DNA of 64,000 bases from Pontivivens insulae (GTDB lineage: Bacteria; Pseudomonadota; Alphaproteobacteria; Rhodobacterales; Rhodobacteraceae), in contig NZ_OMKW01000003.1 of the NCBI RefSeq assembly GCF_900302495.1, forward strand, positions 248,001 to 312,000. Reading direction: 5' to 3'. Positions within the stretch are counted from its first letter, which is position 1, and each line of letters begins with the position of its first letter. Under the pieces are notes generated by a model that ran no database searches, was not told where the DNA came from, and worked only from the letters and a program-made list of their open reading frames with translations. The position numbers and the translations under genes are program-made. Below, one piece after another: positions 8,524 through 16,592 of the stretch.

Positions 8524-9935
8524 GCTGTCTGCCCCTGCGCCTTGAATTCCTGATAGGCGTCGAGCGCCCTTTGCCGTCCATCCTTCAGATCAATCATCCG
8601 TGGCGGACGCCCCTCCGCTGCGGACAATCCCCAGCTGCGTGGGACGGCTTTGAAATAAGAGGCCGCCTCAGCCGAGTTCTCACTGTCCAACCATTTACGT
8701 CTGTAAATCCCCTTCGGATCGAATTTTTCCGCCTGGGTCTCTGGGTTGAATACGCGGAAATAGGGCGTGGCATCCGGCCCGGACCCCGCCGACCATTGCC
8801 AGCCCATCGCATTCGAGGCCGGATCGTGGTCTACGAGGCACTCTTCAAACCACTTCAGACCGACGCGCCAATCTGTCTGCAAATGCTTGGTGAGGTAGCA
8901 GGCGACGATCATCCGCACCCGGTTGTGCATGCGGCCGGTGACATACATCTCCCGCATGCCCGCATCGACAATAGGCTCACCCGTCAGACCCCGGCGCCAC
9001 CGTTCCGCGTCCTCATTGTCGCCACGCCACGGGAAGCCGTCCCATTCGGGCCGCCAGTTTTCCGTCTCGATCTGCGGGGTATGATAGATCAGGTGCCACG
9101 CAAAATCGCGCCACACCAATTCCTTCATGAAGGTCTCCACATCGGCAGAGCCGGTTTCGTCGAACTTGCGTTTGGCGGCATGCCACGCGGTGCGAATGCT
9201 CAACTCCCCCCACGCAAAATGCGCGCTCAGGGTCGAGGTTCCGGCGACGAACAGCTTGTCGCGCGCTGTGCCATAGTCCTCAACCTTGCTGCCGATGAAG
9301 CCACCCAGCACGCCCCGCGCCGTGTCCTCCCCTGCGGTCTCATGCGTGGCAACGATCGCACCGCCCCGGTCCATATCCGCACTCAGCTGCCAGGCCTCCA
9401 GCGCATCGCTCTCCGGCCACGTGTCCGGTGCACGCAAATCGGGTATTCCAATAGGCTCAGGCACGTCCGCCCCGCGAACCGCCTTCCAATAAGGGGTGTA
9501 GACTTTGTAGAACCCGCCTGTCTTCGTCTCGACGGTCCAGGGTTCATGCAGCACATGGCCCGCATGGGACACCGCACTGACACCAGCCTCCTTGAGGGCG
9601 GACTTCACCTCCGTGTCGCGCGCGACCGATCCCCCATCATAAAGCCGCGACCAGTGGACCGAGACGGCACCGATGTCCTGCGCCAGTGCCGTCAGAATCG
9701 CGCGCGGATCACCGCGCCGCAGGATCAGCTTCAGACCACGCGCCTCAAGATCGGCGGCCAGAGATTTCAAGGATTGTTCCAGCCGCCAGCGCGGTGCTGC
9801 GCCCAGCGCCTCCATCTGTTCGTCCAGAATGAACAAGGGCATCAATGCGCCATCCTGCGCCGCAGCCGTCAGGGCCGGATGGTCCGAAAGGCGCAGATCC
9901 CGGCGAAGCCAGACAATTGCGACGGGATTGGACAT
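8520..9935 (-). CDS. phrB: Deoxyribodipyrimidine photolyase (class I CPD)
   Basis: A 471-aa light-driven repair enzyme that splits cyclobutane pyrimidine dimers using FADH-. The N-terminal antenna domain starts VAIVWLRRDLRLSDHPAL. The FAD-binding half shows FMKELVWRDFAWHL, GMREMYVTGRMHNRVRM and DPASNAMGWQW, all classical class I photolyase segments. The start ATG is preceded by AGGAG. It is the first gene of the five-gene operon that also carries lipid-modifying enzymes. In R. sphaeroides phrA is an RpoE target. A long hairpin lies just upstream of its ribosome-binding site. Confidence 0.93.
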   Translation of the reverse strand: MSNPVAIVWLRRDLRLSDHPALTAAAQDGALMPLFILDEQMEALGAAPRWRLEQSLKSLAADLEARGLKLILRRGDPRAILTALAQDIGAVSVHWSRLYDGGSVARDTEVKSALKEAGVSAVSHAGHVLHEPWTVETKTGGFYKVYTPYWKAVRGADVPEPIGIPDLRAPDTWPESDALEAWQLSADMDRGGAIVATHETAGEDTARGVLGGFIGSKVEDYGTARDKLFVAGTSTLSAHFAWGELSIRTAWHAAKRKFDETGSADVETFMKELVWRDFAWHLIYHTPQIETENWRPEWDGFPWRGDNEDAERWRRGLTGEPIVDAGMREMYVTGRMHNRVRMIVACYLTKHLQTDWRVGLKWFEECLVDHDPASNAMGWQWSAGSGPDATPYFRVFNPETQAEKFDPKGIYRRKWLDSENSAEAASYFKAVPRSWGLSAAEGRPPRMIDLKDGRQRALDAYQEFKAQGQTA

Positions 9936-9949
9936 GAAGCGCTACTCCT

Positions 9950-9985
9950 GTGCGGCGGTCGTAGCTTTGCTACGCCGGGCCGCAC
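9950..9985 (-). other. Imperfect hairpin just upstream of the photolyase ribosome-binding site
   Basis: Outer arms GTGCGGC (9950-9956) and GCCGCAC (9979-9985), inner arms GTAGC/GCTAC around TTT (9961-9973). On the minus strand the hairpin ends directly before AGGAG of the photolyase gene. It could be a terminator for the aminotransferase gene ending at 10027 (no T-run) or a 5' UTR control element. I find no ECF-type -35/-10 pair in this 91-bp gap. Confidence 0.45.
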
Positions 9986-10026
9986 AGGGTGGTTTAGTCC
10001 GCGATCAAATCAATGACCTGCGGCGT

Positions 10027-11220
10027 TCACAAAACCGCGTCCAGCGCCTCCATCAACGCTGCCATATCCGCATCACTGGTGTAATGGGCCGCGCTGACCC
10101 GAAGAACGCCATGCGCAGGATCGACGCCCATCGCGTCCAGCAGACGGACGGCATAGAAATCGCCCCCGCCTGCCATGATCCCGTGCTCGGCAAGACGCTC
10201 GGCCAGCACCTCACCACGAATGTCATGCTGAAGGGCAACGGTCGGCGCACGGCATGCGGCATCCGCCGGACCCAGCAAGCGCACATCATTGCGCCCGGAC
10301 ACCCAATCGAGCAGCGGTTGCAACATCTCGACTTCGCGCGCACGCATCAGGTCATGGGCCACCGCGCCGCCATGATGGGCACTCAATGCATCCATGTAAT
10401 CCGCGATCCCGGCACAGGCTGCGACCTGCGCATGGTCCGGCCCGGCCGGCGTCAGCCGCTTGCCCGGATAATCCGCGTTGAACCAGTGACCCTGATTGGG
10501 CAAATCCTGCTCAACGCCATTGCGCGTCACCATGATCCCCTGATGGGGACCATAGGTTTTATAAGTCGAGAACAGATAGATATCCGCCCCCAGCTTCGCG
10601 ACATCCGGCAACCCGTGGGGCGCATAGCTGACCCCGTCCACACAGGAGACCGCCCCGGCCGCGCGCACGGCGGCACAGATTGCGGGCACATCATTGATCT
10701 CGGCCACGATGTTTGAGCAATGCGGGAATGCTACAACGCGAACTTTGTCGTCGAGCAGGTTTTCAAGATCGGCAAGGTGCAGCCGCCCCTCCCCGTCCAT
10801 CTTCCATTCGCGCACCTCAAAACCATCCTCGACCAGACGTCGCCAAGGCCCGGTATTGGCCTCATGATCCTGATTGGTGACGACGACCGCATCGCCGGGC
10901 TGCATCTTTCGGCGAAATGCTTGCGCCAGAACATAGGTGTTCTGGGTCGTCGACGGGCCAAAGCTAACCTCATCTGGCAGGACCCCCAACAGACCGGCCA
11001 TCCGGTCGCGCGCCTCGTCCATCTCCGCGCCACCCGCGGCAGTCGGGCCTGCGGGGCCGTAGGGTTGCAGCTTGCGCTGCGTGTAGAAGCGCGTCAGCCG
11101 ATCAATAACCTGCCCGCAAGCGTAAGAGCCGCCCGCGTTCTCAAAGTGACGCCATCCGGCCAGCGCCGGGTCGGAAAAGGCCGGGAATTGCGCCCGGACA
11201 AAATCTGTATCGAGTTTCAT
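10027..11220 (-). CDS. Class V aminotransferase (cysteine desulfurase-like)
   Basis: A 397-aa PLP enzyme of fold type I, class V. It has FENAGGSY near the start, the VVTNQDHEAN segment and the Schiff-base lysine in FSTYKTYGPHQG. It lacks the SufS/IscS-type C-terminal catalytic cysteine loop as far as I can see (RAPTVALQHDI occupies that area), so true cysteine desulfurase activity is doubtful; isopenicillin-N-epimerase-like or other substrates are possible. The ATG at 11220 is chosen over the GTG two codons earlier. It stands alone, divergent from the DUF2945 gene across a 251-bp region with phased repeats. Confidence 0.78.
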   Translation of the reverse strand: MKLDTDFVRAQFPAFSDPALAGWRHFENAGGSYACGQVIDRLTRFYTQRKLQPYGPAGPTAAGGAEMDEARDRMAGLLGVLPDEVSFGPSTTQNTYVLAQAFRRKMQPGDAVVVTNQDHEANTGPWRRLVEDGFEVREWKMDGEGRLHLADLENLLDDKVRVVAFPHCSNIVAEINDVPAICAAVRAAGAVSCVDGVSYAPHGLPDVAKLGADIYLFSTYKTYGPHQGIMVTRNGVEQDLPNQGHWFNADYPGKRLTPAGPDHAQVAACAGIADYMDALSAHHGGAVAHDLMRAREVEMLQPLLDWVSGRNDVRLLGPADAACRAPTVALQHDIRGEVLAERLAEHGIMAGGGDFYAVRLLDAMGVDPAHGVLRVSAAHYTSDADMAALMEALDAVL

Positions 11221-11335
11221 GCCCACACCCCATACCAGTTGCGGTCCGCTGACAAGGGACGTCGAGACATCTTCAAATTACTCCGAATGTGTGGAGCCGC
11301 GCCAAAGTCCTCACATATGTCGATCTGACTTTTCG

Positions 11336-11374
11336 GTGCACGGTTGGTGCACGCTCTGTGCACGGGTTGTGCAC
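11336..11374. repeat. Four GTGCAC palindromes at exact 11-bp spacing
   Basis: GTGCAC occurs at 11336, 11347, 11358 and 11369, exactly one repeat every 11 bp, so all sites lie on the same face of the helix. The array sits in the intergenic region between the divergent aminotransferase (start 11220) and DUF2945 (start 11472) genes. The 11-bp period is not a codon multiple, which argues against a coding origin. An operator array is the likely meaning. Confidence 0.6.
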
Positions 11375-11471
11375 AGCCGTTTTGGGTCGACATGTCACAG
11401 CGCTCTGCCGGAACGGCGATGCGCGTGCAGACGTTCCCTTCCCATTCGAGAATGACATTCAGGAGATGGAA

Positions 11472-11684
11472 ATGGGAATTCAGGTTGGCGACAAAGTCGA
11501 ATGGAACTGGGGCAACGGCACAGGCACCGGAAAGGTGCAAAAGCGCTATACTCAGAAAATCACGTTGAAGATTGAGGGCAGCGACGTGACCCGCGACGCA
11601 GACGACGACAACCCCGCCTTCCGTATCGAGCAAGAGGACGGCGCAGAAGTGCTCAAATCCGCAAGCGAGCTGACGAAAGCATAG
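11472..11684 (+). CDS. DUF2945 (TUDOR-like) small protein
   Basis: A 70-aa protein beginning MGIQVGDKVEWNWGNGTGTG, characteristic of DUF2945, also called the hypervirulence-associated TUDOR domain. The fold is a small beta-barrel; function unknown. The ATG at 11472 lies 6 nt after AGGAG and is chosen over the in-frame ATG at 11466 and over a much longer upstream opening with atypical composition. The core DGAEVLKSASEL at the C-terminus is typical. It stands alone behind the phased GTGCAC array. Confidence 0.83.
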   Translation: MGIQVGDKVEWNWGNGTGTGKVQKRYTQKITLKIEGSDVTRDADDDNPAFRIEQEDGAEVLKSASELTKA

Positions 11685-11706
11685 GATATTGGGGGCGGTT
11701 GGCGGC

Positions 11707-12933
11707 CTACGCGGTCAGCCCCTCCCGCTCCAATTTTCGTTCGCGCGCAATGACATAGAGCACACCAACACCTGAGGCGGCGGACGCTGTGAGCATGACC
11801 CACAGAAGCGGATAGGCGCCTGTCTCAACACTCAGGAGCGATCCGGTAAATGCGGCCAGACCCGCACCTCCGCCAATCATCAGCGCCCCGCCAAGACCAG
11901 AGGCAGAGCCTGCCAGATGGGGCCTGACGCTCACCAATCCGGCATTGGCTGAGGGCAGCGTCAGACCATTGCCAACCCCCACCAGCAGGATCGACCCGAA
12001 CAACGCCAGTGCCGTACCAAATCCAACCGCAAACAGCACCAGCGCAAGCGCCATTCCAACCGTTGAAATGACCGCACCCGTCATCATCATCGCATTGATC
12101 CCGGCCCGAGCTGCGTATCGGCCAGAGAGGTAGTTCCCGATCATGTAACCAAATGCGATTAAAGCAAAATACAGCCCCAACTCTTTTGGTGAGAGGCCCA
12201 GAATTGCACTCGCCACGAAGGGCCCGCCGCCCAAGAACGCGAAAAACGCACCAGAGGCGCAAGCCGCGATGACAGCGTATCCCCAGAACCGCCGAGAGCG
12301 CGCAAGTTCGGGGTAAGACCGAAACTGCGCCCCAAAGCTGGAAGAGCGGTTGTGGTTCGTCTCCCCCATATCACGCCAGGCCAGGATCAAGACCGCAAGG
12401 CCAAAGGCAAACAGGATGGCAACCGATCCCTGCCAGCCGAAATAAGCATCCAGCACGCCCCCAATGCTCGGCCCTATCATCGGCACCAACGCCATGCCCA
12501 TCGTCACATATCCGATCATGCTGGCAGCCTGCTCGGGCGGGACCATGTCTCGAACGACGGCCCGGCTCAGCACCAAGCCGCTCGCGATGACGGCCTGCAG
12601 GAATCGGAAAGCAAGGAAGACTTCGATTGTGGGCGCAAAGAAGCAACCTACTGTCGCCAATAGGAAAATAAGCATCGCGCCCAACATCACCGGGCGACGG
12701 CCATAACGATCCGATAGCGGACCGATCAGCAGTTGCATCACTGCGGTGACCCCGAGGTAGGCAGAGATCGCAAGCTGGACGACCGCGTAATCCGTCTCAA
12801 AGTAATCCACCATGCCCGGCAAGGAGGGCAGGAAAATATTCATATTCAGCGCGCCGACACCGGCCAGCAGAACCAGCGTAATGATGTGGGGCGGCGTTGA
12901 CGGATCAAAGGGACGGCTTGAAGCGGGCGACAT
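11707..12933 (-). CDS. MFS multidrug efflux transporter, Bcr/CflA type
   Basis: A 408-aa inner-membrane drug/proton antiporter with 12 predicted segments. The loop GPLSDRYGRRPVMLGA between segments 2 and 3 is the MFS signature, and LSRAVVRDMVPPEQAASMIGYV with PMIGPSIGG matches the 12-TM DHA1 branch (Bcr/CflA). ATG 12933 is chosen because AAGGAAGG lies 8 nt upstream. A perfect hairpin, TGCCGGA-cag-TCCGGCA (12977-12993), is in its leader. The exported substrate cannot be predicted. Confidence 0.85.
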   Translation of the reverse strand: MSPASSRPFDPSTPPHIITLVLLAGVGALNMNIFLPSLPGMVDYFETDYAVVQLAISAYLGVTAVMQLLIGPLSDRYGRRPVMLGAMLIFLLATVGCFFAPTIEVFLAFRFLQAVIASGLVLSRAVVRDMVPPEQAASMIGYVTMGMALVPMIGPSIGGVLDAYFGWQGSVAILFAFGLAVLILAWRDMGETNHNRSSSFGAQFRSYPELARSRRFWGYAVIAACASGAFFAFLGGGPFVASAILGLSPKELGLYFALIAFGYMIGNYLSGRYAARAGINAMMMTGAVISTVGMALALVLFAVGFGTALALFGSILLVGVGNGLTLPSANAGLVSVRPHLAGSASGLGGALMIGGGAGLAAFTGSLLSVETGAYPLLWVMLTASAASGVGVLYVIARERKLEREGLTA

Positions 12934-13074
12934 GTGCGCGACCTTCCTTACTGTTGGCAAAGCGCCGGAGGCACCTTGCCGGACAGTCCGGCACGCTTGC
13001 GGCAGTCTCTCTTACCTAAGTGACAGCCCTGCAATGTCCAGACTGCGACGCCAACGGACTTGATCCGGTACAAT

Positions 13075-13111
13075 TGACATGTCACTTTGCAGGGAAATGA
13101 ACACATGTTCA
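13075..13111. promoter_or_regulatory. Two palindromes upstream of the thiolase-dddL genes
   Basis: TGACATGTCA (13075-13084) is a perfect 10-bp palindrome. TGAACA-ca-TGTTCA (13098-13111) has 6-bp arms. Their centres are 25 bp apart and the second ends 18 bp before the thiolase ATG. They look like operator sites for a dimeric regulator of the downstream operon; no regulator gene is adjacent. Confidence 0.4.
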
Positions 13112-13129
13112 CAAAATGGGAAGCTCGCC

Positions 13130-14299
13130 ATGTCCGATCCAGTTGTCATCGTCTCCGCCGCGCGAACGCCGATGGGCGGTTTTCAGGGTGATCTGTCCGG
13201 GCTGACCTGCGCCGAACTGGGCGGCGCGGCCATCAGCGCGGCACTGTCCCAAGGGGGCGTTGCCACCGCGGATGTGGACGAAGTGCTGATGGGCTGCGTC
13301 CTGCCAGCCGGTCAGGGTCAGGCCCCGGCGCGGCAAGCTGGCTTTGCCGCCGGGCTGGGTATTGACGTGCCAGCGACGACACTGAACAAGATGTGCGGTT
13401 CGGGCATGAAAGCCGCGATGATCGCGCATGATCAGATCGCTCTGGGCAACGGCTCGGTGGTGGTCGCCGGTGGCATGGAAAGCATGACAAACGCGCCCTA
13501 CCTGCTGCCCAACATGCGCGGCGGCGCACGGTTGGGACACGGTCAGGCGCAGGATCACATGTTTCTCGACGGGCTTGAGGACGCCTATGACAAGGGCCGT
13601 CTGATGGGCACTTTCGCCGAGGATTGTGCCGAAGCATTCCAGTTCACGCGAGAGGCACAGGACGCCTATGCGCTTGCCTCTCTTGATCGGGCATTGAATG
13701 CTGATTTTGAGGGGGAAATCGCACCGGTCAGCATCAAGACCCGCAAAGGGGAGATCGTGGTCTCCGCGGATGAGCAACCCGCCAAGGCCCGGCCGGAAAA
13801 AATCCCCGGCCTGCGTCCGGCTTTCCGCAAGGACGGCACGGTGACGGCAGCCAATTCCTCGAGCATCTCCGATGGCGCGGCCGCGCTTGTCCTGATGCGT
13901 GAGAGCGAGGCATTGGCACGGGGCCTCACGCCGCGCGCGCGCATCCTTGGCCACGCCTCCCACGCGCAGGAGCCGGGCCTGTTTACAACCGCACCCGTCC
14001 CCGCCGCGCGGAAGGTGTTGGAGCGGATTGGTTGGACCATAGACGATGTGGACCTGTTCGAAGTGAATGAGGCTTTCGCTGTGGTGCCCATGGCCTTCAT
14101 GCATGAAACCGGTGCACCGCATGAAAAGGTGAATGTGAATGGTGGCGCATGCGCCCTTGGCCATCCCATCGGCGCATCGGGCGCGCGCATTCTCGTGACC
14201 CTTTTGAACGCCCTTGAAAAGCGCGACCTGAAGCGCGGCCTTGCGGCCATCTGCATCGGCGGGGGTGAGGGCACGGCCATGGCGATTGAGCGCCTTTGA
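13130..14299 (+). CDS. Acetyl-CoA acetyltransferase (thiolase)
   Basis: A 389-aa thiolase that condenses two acetyl-CoA or cleaves acetoacetyl-CoA/3-ketoacyl-CoA. The acyl-accepting Cys89 lies in NKMCGSGMKA; the His of NGGACALGHPIGASGARI and the C-terminal Cys of CIGGGEGTA complete the active site. The GEG in the last motif replaces the more usual GMG. ATG 13130 follows GGGAAGC; an in-frame ATG-like opening at 13079 would overlap the palindromic sites. The next gene (dddL) begins 2 bp after its stop, so they share a transcript. Confidence 0.9.
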   Translation: MSDPVVIVSAARTPMGGFQGDLSGLTCAELGGAAISAALSQGGVATADVDEVLMGCVLPAGQGQAPARQAGFAAGLGIDVPATTLNKMCGSGMKAAMIAHDQIALGNGSVVVAGGMESMTNAPYLLPNMRGGARLGHGQAQDHMFLDGLEDAYDKGRLMGTFAEDCAEAFQFTREAQDAYALASLDRALNADFEGEIAPVSIKTRKGEIVVSADEQPAKARPEKIPGLRPAFRKDGTVTAANSSSISDGAAALVLMRESEALARGLTPRARILGHASHAQEPGLFTTAPVPAARKVLERIGWTIDDVDLFEVNEAFAVVPMAFMHETGAPHEKVNVNGGACALGHPIGASGARILVTLLNALEKRDLKRGLAAICIGGGEGTAMAIERL

Positions 14300-14301
14300 T
14301 C

Positions 14302-14973
14302 ATGGACGCCGCGACCCGCACGTTGTCAGACTGCCCCGACTGGCGCTATCTGCTGCGCGAGTTTTACGAAATGTACCGCACCGGTCCCGCTGGCGGATCG
14401 AAAGTCATTGCGGGACACCAACGCCGGGTGCGCGAACGCATCGGGAAGGTCATTACGGAAAATCCCGCTGTCATCGCGCGGGAAGCCGAAGACAAACCGG
14501 TGACCGCGCATCTTCGCCGCGCACTGGATCAGGGTCGCCGCGAACGCACCGAAAGCATGATCCGCGCGATTGAGGCAATTTCGCCTGAACTCAGCTGGCT
14601 ATATGGCTACGAGAAAGTCCCGCGCGGGCTGGCCAAGAAATATGCTTTTGCTGAGTTTGCCGGGCCTCATGGCCCGATCCAGACCCAGCAGCTGATCCTG
14701 GGCATCGTCTTGTTCGCACCACAGACGACTTATCCCGCCCATGCGCATGATGGTCTGACCGAGAGCTATCTGACCCTTTCAGGTGCGGTCAGCGAGAATG
14801 ATGAGGGCGTGTTCGCGCCCGGATCCATGATCTTCAATCCCCCGGGGCGCAAGCACCGCCTGACCACCAGCAGCAACGAACCCACGTTGCTTGCCTATGC
14901 CTGGGAAGGTCCGGCCGGAAAATTGTCCGATCAGAAGATGGCCTTCACCAAACAACGCCGGAGCAGCACATGA
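14302..14973 (+). CDS. dddL: DMSP lyase DddL (cupin)
   Basis: A 223-aa protein that should cleave dimethylsulfoniopropionate to dimethyl sulfide and acrylate. The N-terminal CPDWRYLLREFYEMY and YGYEKVPRGLAKKYAFAE blocks are typical of DddL. The C-terminal cupin carries metal-ligand residues His147, His149, Glu154 and Tyr156 (HAHDGLTESY) and His185 after NPPG. Length matches the family, about 220-235 aa. It starts 2 bp after the thiolase stop and overlaps the rhodanese gene by ATGA. DddL is found almost only in marine alphaproteobacteria. No acrylate-utilisation genes (acuI, acuK, prpE) are in the window. Confidence 0.86.
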   Translation: MDAATRTLSDCPDWRYLLREFYEMYRTGPAGGSKVIAGHQRRVRERIGKVITENPAVIAREAEDKPVTAHLRRALDQGRRERTESMIRAIEAISPELSWLYGYEKVPRGLAKKYAFAEFAGPHGPIQTQQLILGIVLFAPQTTYPAHAHDGLTESYLTLSGAVSENDEGVFAPGSMIFNPPGRKHRLTTSSNEPTLLAYAWEGPAGKLSDQKMAFTKQRRSST

Positions 14974-15353
14974 TCAAACCCGTTTCCCAGATGGTCGACG
15001 AAGCCAATGCGATCGTCGACCATATGCCCGCGGCGCAGGCAAAGTCGCTGTTGGGCAAAGAGGATGTGACCTTCGTGGACCTGCGTGATGTCCGCGAATT
15101 AAAGCGGGAAGGACGCATCCCCGGCGCCATGCACTGTCCGCGCGGAATGCTGGAATTCTGGCTGGACCCTGCGTCGCCATATGCGAAGCCAGAGTTCCAG
15201 TCCGGCGGGACATTCGTGTTCTTCTGCGCGATGGGCTGGCGCTCTGCCCTGTCGGCCAAGACCGCTCACGATATGGGCCTGGACGGGGTCATGCATATCG
15301 AGGACGGCTTCAAGGGCTGGGTTGAGGCTGACGGCCCCGTTGAGCGCGACTGA
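14970..15353 (+). CDS. Rhodanese-domain protein
   Basis: A 127-aa single-domain rhodanese. The active-site loop begins with Cys86 (FFCAMGWRSAL), and VTFVDLRDVRELKREGRIPGA precedes it, as in thiosulfate/persulfide sulfurtransferases. The start overlaps the dddL stop by ATGA, so the two are translationally coupled. A sulfurtransferase beside a DMSP lyase is suggestive, but no direct link to DMS is known to me. Confidence 0.87.
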   Translation: MIKPVSQMVDEANAIVDHMPAAQAKSLLGKEDVTFVDLRDVRELKREGRIPGAMHCPRGMLEFWLDPASPYAKPEFQSGGTFVFFCAMGWRSALSAKTAHDMGLDGVMHIEDGFKGWVEADGPVERD

Positions 15354-15367
15354 GTTTCACTTCCTTC

Positions 15368-15386
15368 AAATATCCCCGCCGGAGGC
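15368..15386. repeat. Dispersed intergenic 19-bp element, copy 1
   Basis: AAATATCCCCGCCGGAGGC, identical to 39020-39038. Here its GGAGG (15381-15385) acts as the Shine-Dalgarno of the acyl-CoA dehydrogenase gene starting at 15394. Confidence 0.6.
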
Positions 15387-15393
15387 CACAACG

Positions 15394-16524
15394 ATGCTGA
15401 CCGAAGACCAGACCATGATCCGTGATATGGCCCGCAATTTCGCGACAGATAGGCTGGCCCCCCACGCAATCGAACGTGAGAAGGCCGGTGCCATCGAGCC
15501 CGAAATCTGCGCTGAATTGGGAGCCCTTGGCTTTCTGGGCATGACCATTGATCCCGCCTGGGACGGCGCGGGGGCCGACTATGTCAGCTATGCCGTAGCG
15601 CTGGAGGAAGTGGCGCGGGGTGATGGCGCGGTATCCACCATGGTCAGCGTACACAATGCGCCGTTCCTCGCCATTCTCGACAGGTTCTGCACGGATACGC
15701 AGAAAGAAGCATGGCTCAAACCTGCGGCACGTGGGGAGCATATCGGATGCTTTGCACTGACGGAGAGCCACGCAGGCTCGGACGCATCCGCGCTGCGCAC
15801 ACGCGCCGTCAAGCGCAATGACCGCTATGTTGTAAACGGATCAAAGCAGTTCATCTCCTCCGCGCGGATCGGTGGCGCGACGATCCTGTTTGCGGTCACG
15901 GACCCGGATGCGGGCAAGCGCGGCCTGTCCGCATTCTACGTCGAGAACGACACGCCCGGATTTCACGTTGCGAAGGTGGAGGAGAAGCTTGGACAAAAGG
16001 CCTCTGACACCTGTGCGCTGGCCTTTGACGATCTGGAAATTCCGTTCGAGAACCGCATCGGGGAAGAGGGTGAAGGCTACAAGATCGCACTCTCCTCGCT
16101 CGAAACCGGGCGGATCGGCATTGCGGCGCAGTCCATCGGGATGGCGCAGGCCGCCTTTGACGCGGCCCTGGCCTATGCACGCGAGCGGCAGAGTTTTGGC
16201 AAGGCGATCTTTGAGCATCAGGCCGTACAGTTCCGGCTTGCCGACATGGAGACGGAGATCGAGGCCGGTCGCCAGATGGTGCTGAATGCCGCGCGGATGA
16301 AGGATGCCGGCGTGCCCTGTCTGCGCCAGGCGGCGATGGCAAAGCTGTTTGCTTCCGAAATGGCGGAGCGTGTGTGTTCCGGCGCGATCCAGACCCTGGG
16401 CGGCTATGGCTATCTCAGCGAATACGGGCTGGAAAAGATCTATCGCGATGTTCGGGTCTGCCAGATTTATGAAGGCACATCCGACATTCAAAAGCTGATC
16501 ATCGCCCGCCAGATGGCGGATTGA
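15394..16524 (+). CDS. Acyl-CoA dehydrogenase
   Basis: A 376-aa flavoenzyme that oxidises an acyl-CoA to the 2,3-enoyl-CoA, passing electrons to ETF. FAD/substrate segments CFALTESHAGSDASALRT and FISSARIGG, and the C-terminal IQTLGGYGYLSEYGLEKIYRDVRVCQIYEGTSDIQ, are canonical; Glu360 in YEGTSD is the catalytic base. Sequence class fits short- or branched-chain acyl-CoA dehydrogenases. ATG 15394 follows GGAGG. It lies in a plus-strand run with thiolase and an HSD10-like dehydrogenase; a hydratase is missing from the run. Confidence 0.9.
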   Translation: MLTEDQTMIRDMARNFATDRLAPHAIEREKAGAIEPEICAELGALGFLGMTIDPAWDGAGADYVSYAVALEEVARGDGAVSTMVSVHNAPFLAILDRFCTDTQKEAWLKPAARGEHIGCFALTESHAGSDASALRTRAVKRNDRYVVNGSKQFISSARIGGATILFAVTDPDAGKRGLSAFYVENDTPGFHVAKVEEKLGQKASDTCALAFDDLEIPFENRIGEEGEGYKIALSSLETGRIGIAAQSIGMAQAAFDAALAYARERQSFGKAIFEHQAVQFRLADMETEIEAGRQMVLNAARMKDAGVPCLRQAAMAKLFASEMAERVCSGAIQTLGGYGYLSEYGLEKIYRDVRVCQIYEGTSDIQKLIIARQMAD

Positions 16525-16541
16525 TCCCGCCTCAGGCGGGA
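16525..16541. terminator. Hairpin after acyl-CoA dehydrogenase
   Basis: TCCCGCC (16525-16531), TCA loop, GGCGGGA (16535-16541), a perfect 7-bp stem directly after the TGA stop. No T-run, so a partial or Rho-dependent terminator or 3' stabiliser is more likely than a strong intrinsic terminator. Confidence 0.45.
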
Positions 16542-16592
16542 ACTGTGAGGCCCGGCGACGGGTTGCTTCCTCATATTTGAGGGAGATGATTT

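Noticed and set aside
8571-10016. Long plus-strand open frame over the photolyase gene
   Set aside because: Antisense shadow of photolyase; low-complexity composition and no motifs.
9936-10026. RpoE-type promoter before the photolyase gene
   Set aside because: A TGATC is present on the minus strand but no TA-containing -10 lies 18 nt downstream.
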